Part shown: positions 35,426-44,321 of the stretch, one piece after another
Layout: each line of letters opens with the position of its first letter
How positions within the stretch are numbered: position 1 is the stretch's first letter
The notes under the pieces: generated by a model
The model's input: only the letters and a program-made list of their open reading frames with translations
Database searches by the model: none
Told to the model about the DNA's origin: nothing
Made by a program: the position numbers and the translations under genes
From: JAPOQD01 sp964620555
GTDB lineage: Bacteria > Pseudomonadota > Gammaproteobacteria > Pseudomonadales > Halieaceae
Length of the DNA: 64,000 nt
Direction: 5' to 3'
Assembly: GCA_964620555.1 (NCBI GenBank)
Contig: CAZUGZ010000002.1
Coordinates: 25,783-89,782 of the forward strand

Positions 35426-36904
35426 ATGAACCCAGCGCCGTCTTTCGACAACAGCTATGCCCGCCTGCCGGAACGCTTTTACGCAAAGCAGAAGCCCGAA
35501 CCGGTGGCCAACCCCGCGCTCATCAAAGCCAACACCGGGCTGGCCGCATACCTGGGTATCGACCTCGGCTGGTTACAATCCGCCGAGGGTATCGATACCC
35601 TCGCGGGCAATCGGCTGCCGCCCGGCGCCAGCCCTATCTCTGCCGCCTATGCGGGTCATCAGTTCGGTGGCTGGAATCCACAACTGGGCGACGGTCGGGC
35701 GGTATTGCTGGGTGAAGTAGTCGCGGCGGACGGCCACCGCTACGATCTGCAATTAAAGGGTTCCGGACGCACTCCCTGGTCCCGGGGTGGCGACGGCCGG
35801 GCACCATTGGGCCCGGTGTTGCGCGAGTATCTGCTCAGCGAAGCGATGGCGGTACTGGACGTACCCACCACTCGCAGCCTGGCGGCGGTCAGCACCGGCG
35901 AGCCGGTGTACCGCCAATCGGTCCTGCCCGGAGCGGTGCTGACCCGGGTCGCCCGCAGCCACATTCGCATCGGCACGTTCCAGTACTTCTCCGCCCGCCG
36001 CGACCGCGAGGCATTGGAATTGCTGGTACAGCACGTCCTGGAACGACACTATCCCCAATCTCCGGACGCGGGCAACCCGGCCCTGGTACTGCTGCAATCG
36101 GTGCTGGATGCCCAGGCGGAACTGGTGGCCAAATGGCAGTTGCTGGGTTTCATACACGGCGTCATGAATACCGACAACATGCTGTTGTCCGGGGAGACCA
36201 TCGATTACGGTCCCTGCGCCTTCATGGACCATTTTCACGAAGACGCGGTATACAGTTCCATTGACCACCAGGGGCGCTATGCCTACCGCAATCAACCGGC
36301 GATTGCACACTGGAACCTGTCCTGCCTGGCGCAGTGCCTGTTACCCCTGCTCGATGACAACCAGGAAACCGCGTTGGCCCTGGCGCAAGCCGCCATCGAC
36401 CGCTTTCCCGAACAGTATGCGCAGGCCCTGCGGCGGGGCATGAACGCCAAGCTGGGTCTCGGCGAGCTGCAACCCGATGACGAGGCTTTGGGCCAACAAC
36501 TGCTGGATACCATGAGCCGAGAACGCCTGGACTTCAGCCTCACCTTTCGACGCCTGACGGAACTGGCCTGGCCGGACAGCGGTCAGGCGTCGGTGGCCGA
36601 ATTGCTGGAACTACCCACTGTCCTGCAGCCCTGGCTGGCCGCCTGGGAAGCGCGCCGGCAGAGCGATGCCGGGGACCCGGCCGAGCGGCAAACGGCGATG
36701 TGGCGGGCCAACCCGGTGTTCATCCCGCGCAACCATCTGGTCGAGGCCGCCCTCAATCAGGCCACCAACGAGCAGGACTATGATGCCTTCCATCAATTGC
36801 TGGAAGTGTTGGAAAAGCCCTTCAGCTACACTCCGGAATTGCGTGTCTATGCCACCCCACCGCGCCCCGAGGAAGTGGTCCAACAGACCTTTTGCGGTAC
36901 CTGA
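35426..36904 (+). CDS. selO: Protein adenylyltransferase SelO (YdiU)
   Basis: Pseudokinase-fold enzyme that transfers AMP from ATP to Ser, Thr or Tyr of target proteins in redox stress. 492 residues. Diagnostic stretches are SAAYAGHQFGGWNPQLGDGRA, LQLKGSGRTPWSRGGDGRA and LGFIHGVMNTDNMLLSGETIDYGPCAF with the catalytic Asp and metal ligands. The chain ends FCGT, so the penultimate-region Cys that replaces selenocysteine of animal SelO is kept. I use the ATG at 35426 (NPAPSFDNSYARLP). Confidence 0.95.
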   Translation: MNPAPSFDNSYARLPERFYAKQKPEPVANPALIKANTGLAAYLGIDLGWLQSAEGIDTLAGNRLPPGASPISAAYAGHQFGGWNPQLGDGRAVLLGEVVAADGHRYDLQLKGSGRTPWSRGGDGRAPLGPVLREYLLSEAMAVLDVPTTRSLAAVSTGEPVYRQSVLPGAVLTRVARSHIRIGTFQYFSARRDREALELLVQHVLERHYPQSPDAGNPALVLLQSVLDAQAELVAKWQLLGFIHGVMNTDNMLLSGETIDYGPCAFMDHFHEDAVYSSIDHQGRYAYRNQPAIAHWNLSCLAQCLLPLLDDNQETALALAQAAIDRFPEQYAQALRRGMNAKLGLGELQPDDEALGQQLLDTMSRERLDFSLTFRRLTELAWPDSGQASVAELLELPTVLQPWLAAWEARRQSDAGDPAERQTAMWRANPVFIPRNHLVEAALNQATNEQDYDAFHQLLEVLEKPFSYTPELRVYATPPRPEEVVQQTFCGT

Positions 36905-36987
36905 CAATCACCGGCGGCGCTGGAATGGCCCGCGCGGCTTGCGTAGACTGTAGCGCAACGACTGTTCCCGGCAGAGGGCCGTTTGCG

Positions 36988-38520
36988 GTGGCGGAACATT
37001 TCGACGTGATCATCGTGGGTGCCGGGCTTTCCGGGATTGGCGCCGCCAAACACCTGCAGGACCGCTGTCCGGGAAAGCGCTATGTGATTCTCGAGGGACG
37101 CGACACCATGGGTGGCACCTGGGATCTGTTTCGCTACCCGGGGGTTCGCTCCGACAGTGACATGCACACCCTGGGCTATTGCTTCAAACCCTGGATAGAC
37201 CGCAAGGCCATTGCCGAGGGTCCGGCCATTCGTCGCTACATTCGGGAAACTGCCGCCGAAAACGACATTGCGCCACAAATCCGCTACCGGCATCGAGTGC
37301 TGGCCGCCCATTGGTCGACGGCCGACTCGTGCTGGACGCTGAGCGTCGCCGCCGGCAGCGCGGCAAACCGCGTTGCGTTGCGCTGCAACTTCCTGCTGAT
37401 GTGTGCCGGTTACTACAGTTACCGGAACGGTTACTGCCCCGAATTCGCTGGTCGGGAGACTTTCGGGGGGACCATTGTTCACCCCCAGCACTGGCCGCAA
37501 GACCTGGACTACCAAGGGAAGCGGGTGGTGGTGATCGGTTCCGGCGCCACCGCGGTCACCCTGGTACCAGCCATGGCGGCCAGGGCCAGACTGGTTACCA
37601 TGCTGCAACGCTCTCCCACCTACATGATCAACAGACCCTGGGAAGATGCCCTCGCCAATTTTTTGCGCAAGGTGCTGCCGGAATCCTGGGCCTATGCGCT
37701 TACCCGCTACAAAAACGTGACCCTGCAACTGGAACTTTACCGTCGCACCCGCACCCATCCGCGGCGGGTCAGGGACTACCTGCTGAATCATGTCCGCCGG
37801 CAACTGGGGCCCGACTACGATGTCGATCGGCACTTCTCACCGAGCTACAACCCCTGGGACCAGCGCCTCTGCCTGGTGCCCGACAACGACCTGTTTGTCG
37901 CATTGCGGGAGGGCCGTGCCGAGATCGTCACCGACCACATTGACCGCTTTACCGAAACCGGTATTCAACTGCGATCGGGGCGTAAGCTGAACGCCGACAT
38001 CATCGTCACCGCCACCGGTTTGAACCTGGCGGTCATGGGTGAAATGGAGATCCGCGTTGACGGTGAGATCATCGATTTCTCCAGGACCTGGAGCTACAGG
38101 GGCCTGATGATCAGCGGTGTGCCCAATCTTGTGGTCACATTTGGTTACATCAATGCCTCCTGGACCCTGCGCGCCGACCTCATCGCGGAATGGTCCTGCC
38201 GGGTCATCAACCATCTGGATGCCAGCGGCAATCGCCGGGCGCTGCCGGTGATGTCCGCTCACCAGGCGGCTACCATGCCCAAACGGCCATGGATTGATAA
38301 TTTCAGCTCGGGTTACATGCAACGCGGGTTGCACGCCCTGCCCAGACAGGGAGATCGAGAGCCCTGGCTGAACCCCCAGGACTACGGTCGCGACAGGAAG
38401 TTGTTGCGCAACGCCGTCCTGGAGGACGGGTATCTGCATTTCAGCAATCCCGACAACGAAGCTCCGATGACGAGGCCCTCCCCGATGTCCACGGCAGTTT
38501 CGGCAAGTTCCGCGGGTTAG
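36988..38520 (+). CDS. Flavin-containing (Baeyer-Villiger-type) monooxygenase
   Basis: FAD- and NADPH-dependent enzyme that oxygenates ketones or other carbonyls. FAD motif GAGLSG at residues 11-16, then GGTWDLFRYPGVRSDSDMHT, the BVMO fingerprint F-x-G-x3-H-x3-W met by FGGTIVHPQHW, and the second nucleotide motif GSGATA. The frame opens at a TTG at 36892 inside selO, and an ATG lies at 36925. I prefer GTG at 36988 (AEHFDVIIVGAG), with GAGGG nine bases upstream. 510 residues. Substrate unknown; steroid and terpenoid ketones are candidates. Confidence 0.87.
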   Translation: MAEHFDVIIVGAGLSGIGAAKHLQDRCPGKRYVILEGRDTMGGTWDLFRYPGVRSDSDMHTLGYCFKPWIDRKAIAEGPAIRRYIRETAAENDIAPQIRYRHRVLAAHWSTADSCWTLSVAAGSAANRVALRCNFLLMCAGYYSYRNGYCPEFAGRETFGGTIVHPQHWPQDLDYQGKRVVVIGSGATAVTLVPAMAARARLVTMLQRSPTYMINRPWEDALANFLRKVLPESWAYALTRYKNVTLQLELYRRTRTHPRRVRDYLLNHVRRQLGPDYDVDRHFSPSYNPWDQRLCLVPDNDLFVALREGRAEIVTDHIDRFTETGIQLRSGRKLNADIIVTATGLNLAVMGEMEIRVDGEIIDFSRTWSYRGLMISGVPNLVVTFGYINASWTLRADLIAEWSCRVINHLDASGNRRALPVMSAHQAATMPKRPWIDNFSSGYMQRGLHALPRQGDREPWLNPQDYGRDRKLLRNAVLEDGYLHFSNPDNEAPMTRPSPMSTAVSASSAG

Positions 38521-38610
38521 CTCAGTACCACACCGGTGGTGAGGAACCGGAAAATTCACACTCGGTCGCCTGGTACGCGATAGAGAGCGAGAGGATATTG
38601 CCCCACCACC

Positions 38611-39993
38611 ATGCGTCGGACTCACCTCACATTCAAGCGCGCAGACCTGCGCCAATTGCTCGATATTTCCATTCCCATGGTGGTATCCCAGGGCTCCTTT
38701 GTGGCCATGGTGTTCTTCGACCGCCTGTTCATGTCGATGATCGGGCCACAGTACATTGCGGCCGCAATGCTGGGTGGCATCGCTTCCTTTTTCTGTCTGG
38801 CGCTGTTCATGGGGGTACTGGTCTACGCCAATGCCCTGGTGGCCCAGTATTACGGTGCCGGAGCCCTGCACAAATGTCCACGGGTGGTAACCCAGGGCCT
38901 GATACTGGCGCTACTGTGCCTGCCGGTCATTGCCCTGACCGCCTTTTTCGTCGACCAGGTGTTTGCCGCCATCGGCCATCCTCCGCAGCAGGTGATGCTG
39001 GAGCAGACCTATTTTCGGATCCTTATGCTGGCCGCCCCATTCAATCTGGGCAAGGCCTGTATCGGCTCCTATTTCAGCGGCACCGGTCGCACCCGGGTGG
39101 TGATGATCGCCGATACGCTGGGAGTCATGCTCAATATTCCGTTGTCCTGGCTGTTGATCTTCGGCTACTGGGGAATGCCGGAACTGGGCATCGCCGGAGC
39201 CGCATGGGGCACGGTCATCGCCTCCCTGTTCACGCTGGCGATGTTCCTCGGTTTCTACCTGTCGCGGCACAATCGGATCCGCTTCAGGGTGCTCGAATCG
39301 TTCCGCTTCGATGCCGGTATCATGCGCCGCTACATTCGCCTGGGCTTTCCCTCTGGCCTCGAAATGTTCATGAACTTCGCCACCTTCAACCTGTTCATCC
39401 TGCTGTATCAGACCTTTGGGGTCAGCTATGCGGCAGCCGCCGCCATCGTCTTCAACTGGGATATGGTGTGCTTTGTGCCGATGCTGGGACTGAATATCGG
39501 CGTTGCCAGCCTGGTCGGCCGCTACGTGGGAGCCAACGACCTTGACCGCGCCAATGGCGTGATGGTGGCGGGATTTGCCATTGCCCTCGTCTACTCGGGT
39601 ATTCTCGCAGCGGTCTTTGTGATCTTTCGAATCGAACTGCTCAACGTGTTCTCGGGCTCCGGCGTGGGATTCGCACCGATTCTCGAGATCGGCAGTTTCA
39701 TGATGGTCGGCCTCGCCTGCTACGCCATGGCGGATGCCTGCATCATCATTTCCGGTGCCGTGCTGCGCGGAGCCGGCGATACCCGCTGGCTGATGATCAC
39801 CTCCATCTCGCTGCACTGGCTGATGGTCATCGTCCTGGCGATCATGATCCTGCTGCTCGACTACGGACCCAGACCTTCCTGGGTGGTGTTCGTGTCGTCC
39901 ATCGTGGTGTTGGCGATTGCCTATCTGGGGCGGCTTTACGGAGGAGTCTGGCGTCAACCGGAACGCCTGGCGCGGGTCATGCGGGAACGCTGA
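38611..39993 (+). CDS. MATE family multidrug/metabolite exporter
   Basis: Inner-membrane antiporter of 460 residues with about twelve hydrophobic segments in two MatE halves. Opening LLDISIPMVVSQGSFVAMVFFDRLFM is typical of the first helix, and MGVLVYANALVAQYYGAG and MLGLNIGVASLVGRYVGAND fit the equivalent positions of the two halves. Drives export with Na+ or H+; substrate not predictable. Starts 90 bases after the BVMO gene on the same strand. Confidence 0.92.
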   Translation: MRRTHLTFKRADLRQLLDISIPMVVSQGSFVAMVFFDRLFMSMIGPQYIAAAMLGGIASFFCLALFMGVLVYANALVAQYYGAGALHKCPRVVTQGLILALLCLPVIALTAFFVDQVFAAIGHPPQQVMLEQTYFRILMLAAPFNLGKACIGSYFSGTGRTRVVMIADTLGVMLNIPLSWLLIFGYWGMPELGIAGAAWGTVIASLFTLAMFLGFYLSRHNRIRFRVLESFRFDAGIMRRYIRLGFPSGLEMFMNFATFNLFILLYQTFGVSYAAAAAIVFNWDMVCFVPMLGLNIGVASLVGRYVGANDLDRANGVMVAGFAIALVYSGILAAVFVIFRIELLNVFSGSGVGFAPILEIGSFMMVGLACYAMADACIIISGAVLRGAGDTRWLMITSISLHWLMVIVLAIMILLLDYGPRPSWVVFVSSIVVLAIAYLGRLYGGVWRQPERLARVMRER

Positions 39994-40297
39994 ACCCCAG
40001 CGGCCAAGGGCCGAAGCAATGAAAATTGCAGGTGACCCGGGTGTCGGGAAATTCGTTGCGAAAATCCGGTCATTTTCACCACAGGCTCGAATTCATTCGA
40101 CCACCGTTACCCCTGTTGGCCCAGGGAATACGACCCTGTTTCTCCCGGCAACGATGCGGTAACGGAGAATTAACAGTAATATGTCACAAAATGTGTCAAG
40201 AAGGCAGTGCAAACCGCTCTTTTTCCTTGATTTACTTGTCTCTTATGTTACAAGCCCGTGCAGTGAACGGGGTATGCGTTGCAAGAGGCAGCCAACC
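39994..40297. other. Intergenic stretch with a near-palindrome at 40182-40198
   Basis: About 304 bases without a gene I can support. The only structure seen is TGTCACAAAATGTGTCA, where six of seven pairs match around the AAA centre; it has the shape of a dimeric regulator site. An open frame from 40181 exists, but homology of the next gene starts at 40298. Confidence 0.4.
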
Positions 40298-40687
40298 ATG
40301 TTTGAAGATGCGGCTCAGTTGAAAAATCAAGTGATCCGACCCACCCTGGAGTACCTGGGTGCCTGGAGCCCCTCCACGGAGCAATTCCTGCTCGATGCCG
40401 CCCTGGACGCACCCGAAGTCGGTCTGTTCTCAAGCCGCAAAGACGGCCTGGGAGTGTTCCACATCACTTCCGCCCAGCACCGCGACATCTGGGACGGCTA
40501 CCTGGCTTTCAACCCCGACCTGGCCTCCCGGGTCAGAGGCCTGGCCAGCCAGCGCGCATTCCTGCGCGACCCCGATAACGAGTTGCAAACCAACCTCAGC
40601 TACTGTACGGCGATCGCGTGGTTGCTCTACCAACGCGCCTATCCGGCACTGGAAAGACAGCCCCGGCAAGCCAATAACACGGGCTAA
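40298..40687 (+). CDS. Lysozyme-like/phage endolysin-like small protein, putative
   Basis: 129 residues, no signal peptide. IRPTLEYLGAWSPSTEQFLLDAALDAPEVGLFS followed by GLGVFHITSAQHRDIWDGYLAFNPDL recalls a family of phage-type lysozyme-like proteins with the pattern LG-x2-S-x2-AE-x2-L then ESGL and GLG-x-YQI. The Glu in APEVGLF would be the catalytic candidate. No lysis or phage genes surround it. The start at 40298 has AAGAGGC upstream. Its TAA overlaps the TAG of the convergent glycosyltransferase by two bases. Family assignment is from memory and tentative. Confidence 0.5.
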   Translation: MFEDAAQLKNQVIRPTLEYLGAWSPSTEQFLLDAALDAPEVGLFSSRKDGLGVFHITSAQHRDIWDGYLAFNPDLASRVRGLASQRAFLRDPDNELQTNLSYCTAIAWLLYQRAYPALERQPRQANNTG

Positions 40688-41901
40688 CCCGCTATTGCTG
40701 CACGCAGTGCCACCGGCAACGCCGCAAGATCTTCCGGCCGATCAATATCCACCAGCGTGGGCAGCAACCGGTAGCACAACGATTGTCGATCCAGTATTCC
40801 CAGGGTTTGCTCCAGTACCTGGCGGCTGCCCCAGGCAATGCCCTCGAACAACTGGGGTAACCAGCGCCGCATGCCGATCAACACGTAGCCGCCATCGGCC
40901 GCCGGGCCCAAGACCACGTCGGACTGGCGCAAAAGCTGTGCGGCACGGGCCAGATATTCGGCATTCAGGTCGGGGGCATCGCTGCCCACCACAATCACCG
41001 CGCTGTACTCCCGCAAACCCTGCTCGATGGCAGCGGCCATGCGCCGTCCCAGGTCACCCGCCGCCTGCTGCACCACTTCGCCAACACCAAGGGCGCGGCA
41101 TTGGGCGAACAGGCTGTCCCGCTCATCTCCCGCCACTGCCAGTTGCACCGGTGCCAGGCCGGACTTGCACAAGGTCCGACAGGTGTGCAACACCATGGCC
41201 GAGTGCAGGCGCTGGGCCTGCTGCGGTCTGAGGTGAGGCAGCAGCCGCGTCTTTACCTGGCCCGCCACCGGTTCCCGGGCGAATTGCACCAGCAACAGCG
41301 GGGCTTTTTCGCGGCGGCCGTAATAGAGCCGGGCCAGGTACCGCGGGTTCACCCCCAGCCAGTAGCTCAGCCGCAGAAACCACATTTGCAGCACCGTGCG
41401 CAACACCCCCCGCTGCTGCCACCGCCGGCTGGAGGTCGTGACCCGCAACCTGGAATTGACCGGCGGCTGCAACCGGCGCAGACGCTTGCAGAACTCCACA
41501 TCCTCCATCAGCGGCAGGTCGGCAAAACCAGCCTGCTGCCGAAACAGGTCGGTGCGGACGAATAGTGCCTGATCGCCGGTTCCCACCCGGCTCAGCCGGG
41601 AACGCAAATTCATGGCNNNNNNNNNNNNNNNNNNNNNNNNNNNNNNNNNNNNNNNNNNNNNNNNNNNNNNNNNNNNNNNNNNNNNNNNNNNNNNNNNNNN
41701 NNNNNNNNNNNNNNNNGGTGGACAGCTGAGCACCTGATCGGCGAAGTCGGCGGCGATTTCGGCGCTGCCGTCCACGCTGCCTCCATCCACCACGATCAAT
41801 TCCTGATCCTCGCACCAGGCGCGGATTCTTTCGAGCCTGCGCCTGAGAATGGCGGCTTCGTTCACCACCGGCACGATCACCGAGCAGCGGGTTTCAGGCA
41901 T
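40684..41901 (-). CDS. Two-domain glycosyltransferase fusion (TIGR04283-TIGR04282 type), interrupted by gap
   Basis: The N-terminal half (RCSVIVPVVNEAAILRRRLERI, VVDGGSVDGS, GDQALFVRTDLF, LPLMEDVEFCKRLRRL) is a family 2 glycosyltransferase of the type named rSAM/selenodomain-associated transferase 2. The C-terminal half from about residue 205 (LLLVQFAREPVAGQVKTRLLP, VVGSDAPDLNAEYLARAAQLL, LGPAADGGYVLIGM) is the transferase 1 (DUF2064) type. These are usually two genes beside the same radical-SAM gene, which is just upstream here and overlaps by 8 bases. A 100-N gap falls within the first domain, so length and continuity are uncertain. Confidence 0.82.
   Translation of the reverse strand: MPETRCSVIVPVVNEAAILRRRLERIRAWCEDQELIVVDGGSVDGSAEIAADFADQVLSCPXXXXXXXXXXXXXXXXXXXXXXXXXXXXXXXXXXAMNLRSRLSRVGTGDQALFVRTDLFRQQAGFADLPLMEDVEFCKRLRRLQPPVNSRLRVTTSSRRWQQRGVLRTVLQMWFLRLSYWLGVNPRYLARLYYGRREKAPLLLVQFAREPVAGQVKTRLLPHLRPQQAQRLHSAMVLHTCRTLCKSGLAPVQLAVAGDERDSLFAQCRALGVGEVVQQAAGDLGRRMAAAIEQGLREYSAVIVVGSDAPDLNAEYLARAAQLLRQSDVVLGPAADGGYVLIGMRRWLPQLFEGIAWGSRQVLEQTLGILDRQSLCYRLLPTLVDIDRPEDLAALPVALRAAIAG
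41617..41716. other. Assembly gap of 100 N
   Basis: Exactly 100 undetermined bases, a conventional scaffold spacer, within the glycosyltransferase gene. The true gap length is unknown. Conserved segments expected between ...VLSCP and MNLRSRLS would need about 65 residues, or about 200 bases. Confidence 0.99.
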
Positions 41902-42856
41902 TCAGGGCACCACCACAACTGCTGCCCTGCCCGGCTGTGCAGGCATAGCAATGTTCTCCAGTGCGTATCGGCGCCCGTCGCATATCCGCACCCGCCAGCA
42001 GGTCGCGCAAATGCTGACGCCGGTTGTCGGCTACAATCGGCAGTTCCAGCATCTGGTTGAAATCGCAGTCATAGACATAGCCCTGCCAATCGACGCTGAT
42101 CAGATCCCGGCACATGACAGTCTGGAGATGCCCGGACTGGAACGAACTGCGCAGCACCGACAGGTAGTGGTGGTATTCCCCCGCTGCGAGCAACTGGGCG
42201 CCAAAGCGACTGATGGGCATATTGGTCATGGTGAAAAGCTGGTTGAACTCGATGCCGAAACGCCGCCCCAGTTCACGCTTGTAGTCCCGTTCCAGTTCCC
42301 CCTGGGGCGGCGGCAATTCGGCCCCCAAAGGGTTGTAAACCAGGTTCAACTGCAACGCGGGGTTGCGCCCGTAACCGAGGCTGTTCAATTTCTGCAGGGC
42401 ACGGATACTGTCGGCATAGACGCCCCTGCCGCGCTGCCGCGATACGTTTTCCTCGCGGTAGCAAGGCAGGGAGGCAGTGATGGTCACCTCCTGCCCCGCC
42501 AGAAACTCGGCCAGGTCGCTCTGCCCGGGCTCGAACAGGATGGTGAGGTTGCTGCGATCGATGACTTCGATATCCCGGCGGCGCAGGGCGCTGACCAGGT
42601 GCCGAAAATGCCGGTTCAATTCCGGTGCGCCACCGGTCAGGTCCACCACGGAAGGCTGTATTTTCTCCACCAGCCGCAACAGCAGTTCCACCGTCTCGCC
42701 GTTCATCTCCTCGCTGCGTCCAGGTCCCGCGTTGACGTGACAGTGCCCGCAACTCAGGTTACAGCGATAACCGAGATTGGCCTGTAGACATTCTATCGAA
42801 CGGCGCTGTAGCGGCGGAAATTCGCTTTCCAGTAACAGGGGGCGGGTATCCTGCAT
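41894..42856 (-). CDS. arsS: Radical SAM protein of the ArsS (arsenosugar) family
   Basis: 320 residues. Radical-SAM cluster Cys32-x3-Cys36-x2-Cys39 (RCNLSCGHCH), then VVDLTGGAPELN, and the C-terminal Cys-rich tail CYACTAGQGSSCGG (Cys303, 306 and 314), which matches the radical SAM/Cys-rich family TIGR04167. Members joined to ArsM in cyanobacteria build the arsenosugar ribose moiety by coupling a 5'-deoxyadenosyl radical to dimethylarsenite. In some species the tail carries selenocysteine; here all positions are Cys. Genes follow in one transcript with the fused glycosyltransferase. No arsM is seen in the window, so the arsenic link is inference. Confidence 0.85.
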   Translation of the reverse strand: MQDTRPLLLESEFPPLQRRSIECLQANLGYRCNLSCGHCHVNAGPGRSEEMNGETVELLLRLVEKIQPSVVDLTGGAPELNRHFRHLVSALRRRDIEVIDRSNLTILFEPGQSDLAEFLAGQEVTITASLPCYREENVSRQRGRGVYADSIRALQKLNSLGYGRNPALQLNLVYNPLGAELPPPQGELERDYKRELGRRFGIEFNQLFTMTNMPISRFGAQLLAAGEYHHYLSVLRSSFQSGHLQTVMCRDLISVDWQGYVYDCDFNQMLELPIVADNRRQHLRDLLAGADMRRAPIRTGEHCYACTAGQGSSCGGALNA

Positions 42857-42968
42857 GGCTTGATCGCTACCTCCACTAGCTCCGATGGGCGGCTGCCCGC
42901 GCCGCCGGCCCCCGCTTCCGGCTTGCCTTCATGGGGGCGACTGGCAATAATCCCGGCTCCCCCGACAC

Positions 42969-43045
42969 CCGCCCGTAGCTCAGCAGGATAGAGCAACCGC
43001 CTCCTAAGCGGTAGGTCGGCCGTTCGAATCGGCCCGGGCGGGCCA
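42969..43045 (+). tRNA. tRNA-Arg (anticodon CCU)
   Basis: 77 bases forming a full cloverleaf: acceptor CCGCCCG / CGGGCGG, D-arm GCTC/GAGC, anticodon stem ACCGC/GCGGT with loop CTCCTAA (anticodon CCT at 43003-43005), T-arm GGCCG-TTCGAAT-CGGCC, discriminator G and an encoded CCA. Reads AGG codons. It is a single gene with arsS divergent on one side. Confidence 0.95.
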
Positions 43046-43142
43046 GTATGGCACGGGTTTCGCCGGGAATCATCGGCAACCGATCATTCCCGACGAACTG
43101 TATACTACCCAAATGGGCAACCCGGCACATCCAGGGCCAGGG

Positions 43143-44318
43143 TTACTCCAGTTTACCCAGCAGCGCCCCGCCGGTGGGCACGCCCGCCCCAGAAGTAACC
43201 AGGACGTGATCGACCGGCTTGCGAGGCTGGTTGACGGAACTGCCCCGCACCAGCCTGGTGGCTTCCACAATACCGTTCACGCCGTGAATATAGGCCTCCG
43301 ACAATTGGCCGCCGTGGGTGTTGGTGGGAAGTCGGCCATCCGGACGCAGGGCTCCGTCCGCCACGAAATCGCCGGACTCTCCGAATCCGCAAAAACCCCA
43401 GGCCTCCAGTTGCCACAGCACAGTGGGAGTGAAGGCGTCGTAGATTACTGCCGCATCGATGTCTTCCGGACCCAGCCCACTTGTGGCATAGGCGTCGGCG
43501 GCGGCGCGCTCCATTTCCGGTGAGGCGGCAAATTCCCGGCGATAGAACGAGGTCATCTGCTCCTGGTCCCTGGCCGCACACTGGGCGACAGCGCGAACGG
43601 CGACCCCGGGCTGGCGCAGGTCACGGGCCCGCTCCGGGGTGGTCACCAACACCGCGGAACCACCGTCGCTCTCCTGGCAGCAATCGTAGAGCTGCAACGG
43701 CGTGGAAATCATGCGCTGGGCATCGTACTCGGCGCGCTCAAAAGTCTGCCCGTAGAAGAAGGCGGCCGGATTGGCGGCGGCGTAATCGCGGCTGGCCTTG
43801 GCCACCTCGTAGAGAGCATCCTTGGTCACTCCGGTCAGGTGCATCCAACGCCGGGCGAACATGGCGACCCAACTTGCCGGTGTAAGCAGGCCATAGGGCA
43901 TGTACCAACCCCAGTGAATCGCATCCGAGGTGGTAATTTCCCCCGACACCCCGGCCGAAAAGCGATGACCGGAGCGACCATTGAGAGCCCGGTAACAGAG
44001 CACCGTTTCCGCGGTCCCGGAGGCGATCGCCAGCACCGCCTGCTGGAGGATGGCAGTGGCCGCACCGCCACCGTAGGGAGCGCGACCATAGTAGCTCATA
44101 TCCCCCACCCCGAGGGCACGAGCCACCTCGATTTCATCGGAGGTGTCCATGGTGAAGGTCACCATGCCGTCCACATCGGCGGGCTGGAGACCGGCGTCGT
44201 CCAGGGCGGCCTTGCTGGCCCGCACCGCCAGGTTCAGTTCCGACACGCCGGAATTCTTGCTGAACTCGGTATTGCCAACGCCGACGATCACTGCCCGGTT
44301 GTCAATCTTCGCCACCAC
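43143..44318 (-). CDS. Thiolase-fold lipid-transfer protein, Ltp2-like aldolase
   Basis: 391 residues of the non-specific lipid-transfer/thiolase family (VIVGVGNTEFSKNSG at the start, then YGGGAATAILQQAVLAI, IYDAFTPTVLWQLE and NTHGGQLSEAYIHGVNGI). It lacks an obvious thiolase acylating Cys, as do Ltp2-type retro-aldolases. Ltp2 of Mycobacterium tuberculosis cleaves the 17-hydroxy-22-oyl-CoA steroid side chain in complex with the DUF35 part of ChsH2. The order ltp2-chsH1-chsH2 is kept here, which is the main argument for this role. It starts 3 bases after the chsH1-like stop. Confidence 0.82.
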   Translation of the reverse strand: MVAKIDNRAVIVGVGNTEFSKNSGVSELNLAVRASKAALDDAGLQPADVDGMVTFTMDTSDEIEVARALGVGDMSYYGRAPYGGGAATAILQQAVLAIASGTAETVLCYRALNGRSGHRFSAGVSGEITTSDAIHWGWYMPYGLLTPASWVAMFARRWMHLTGVTKDALYEVAKASRDYAAANPAAFFYGQTFERAEYDAQRMISTPLQLYDCCQESDGGSAVLVTTPERARDLRQPGVAVRAVAQCAARDQEQMTSFYRREFAASPEMERAAADAYATSGLGPEDIDAAVIYDAFTPTVLWQLEAWGFCGFGESGDFVADGALRPDGRLPTNTHGGQLSEAYIHGVNGIVEATRLVRGSSVNQPRKPVDHVLVTSGAGVPTGGALLGKLE

Positions 44319-44321
44319 GGT

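Noticed and set aside
35426..36904. Possible selenocysteine at the end of SelO
   Set aside because: The relevant codon encodes Cys (FCGT); no in-frame TGA is read through and no SECIS-like element was looked for beyond that.
36892..36987. TTG start of the monooxygenase inside selO
   Set aside because: The added residues before the FAD motif have no counterpart in the family, and a GTG with a ribosome site lies at 36988.
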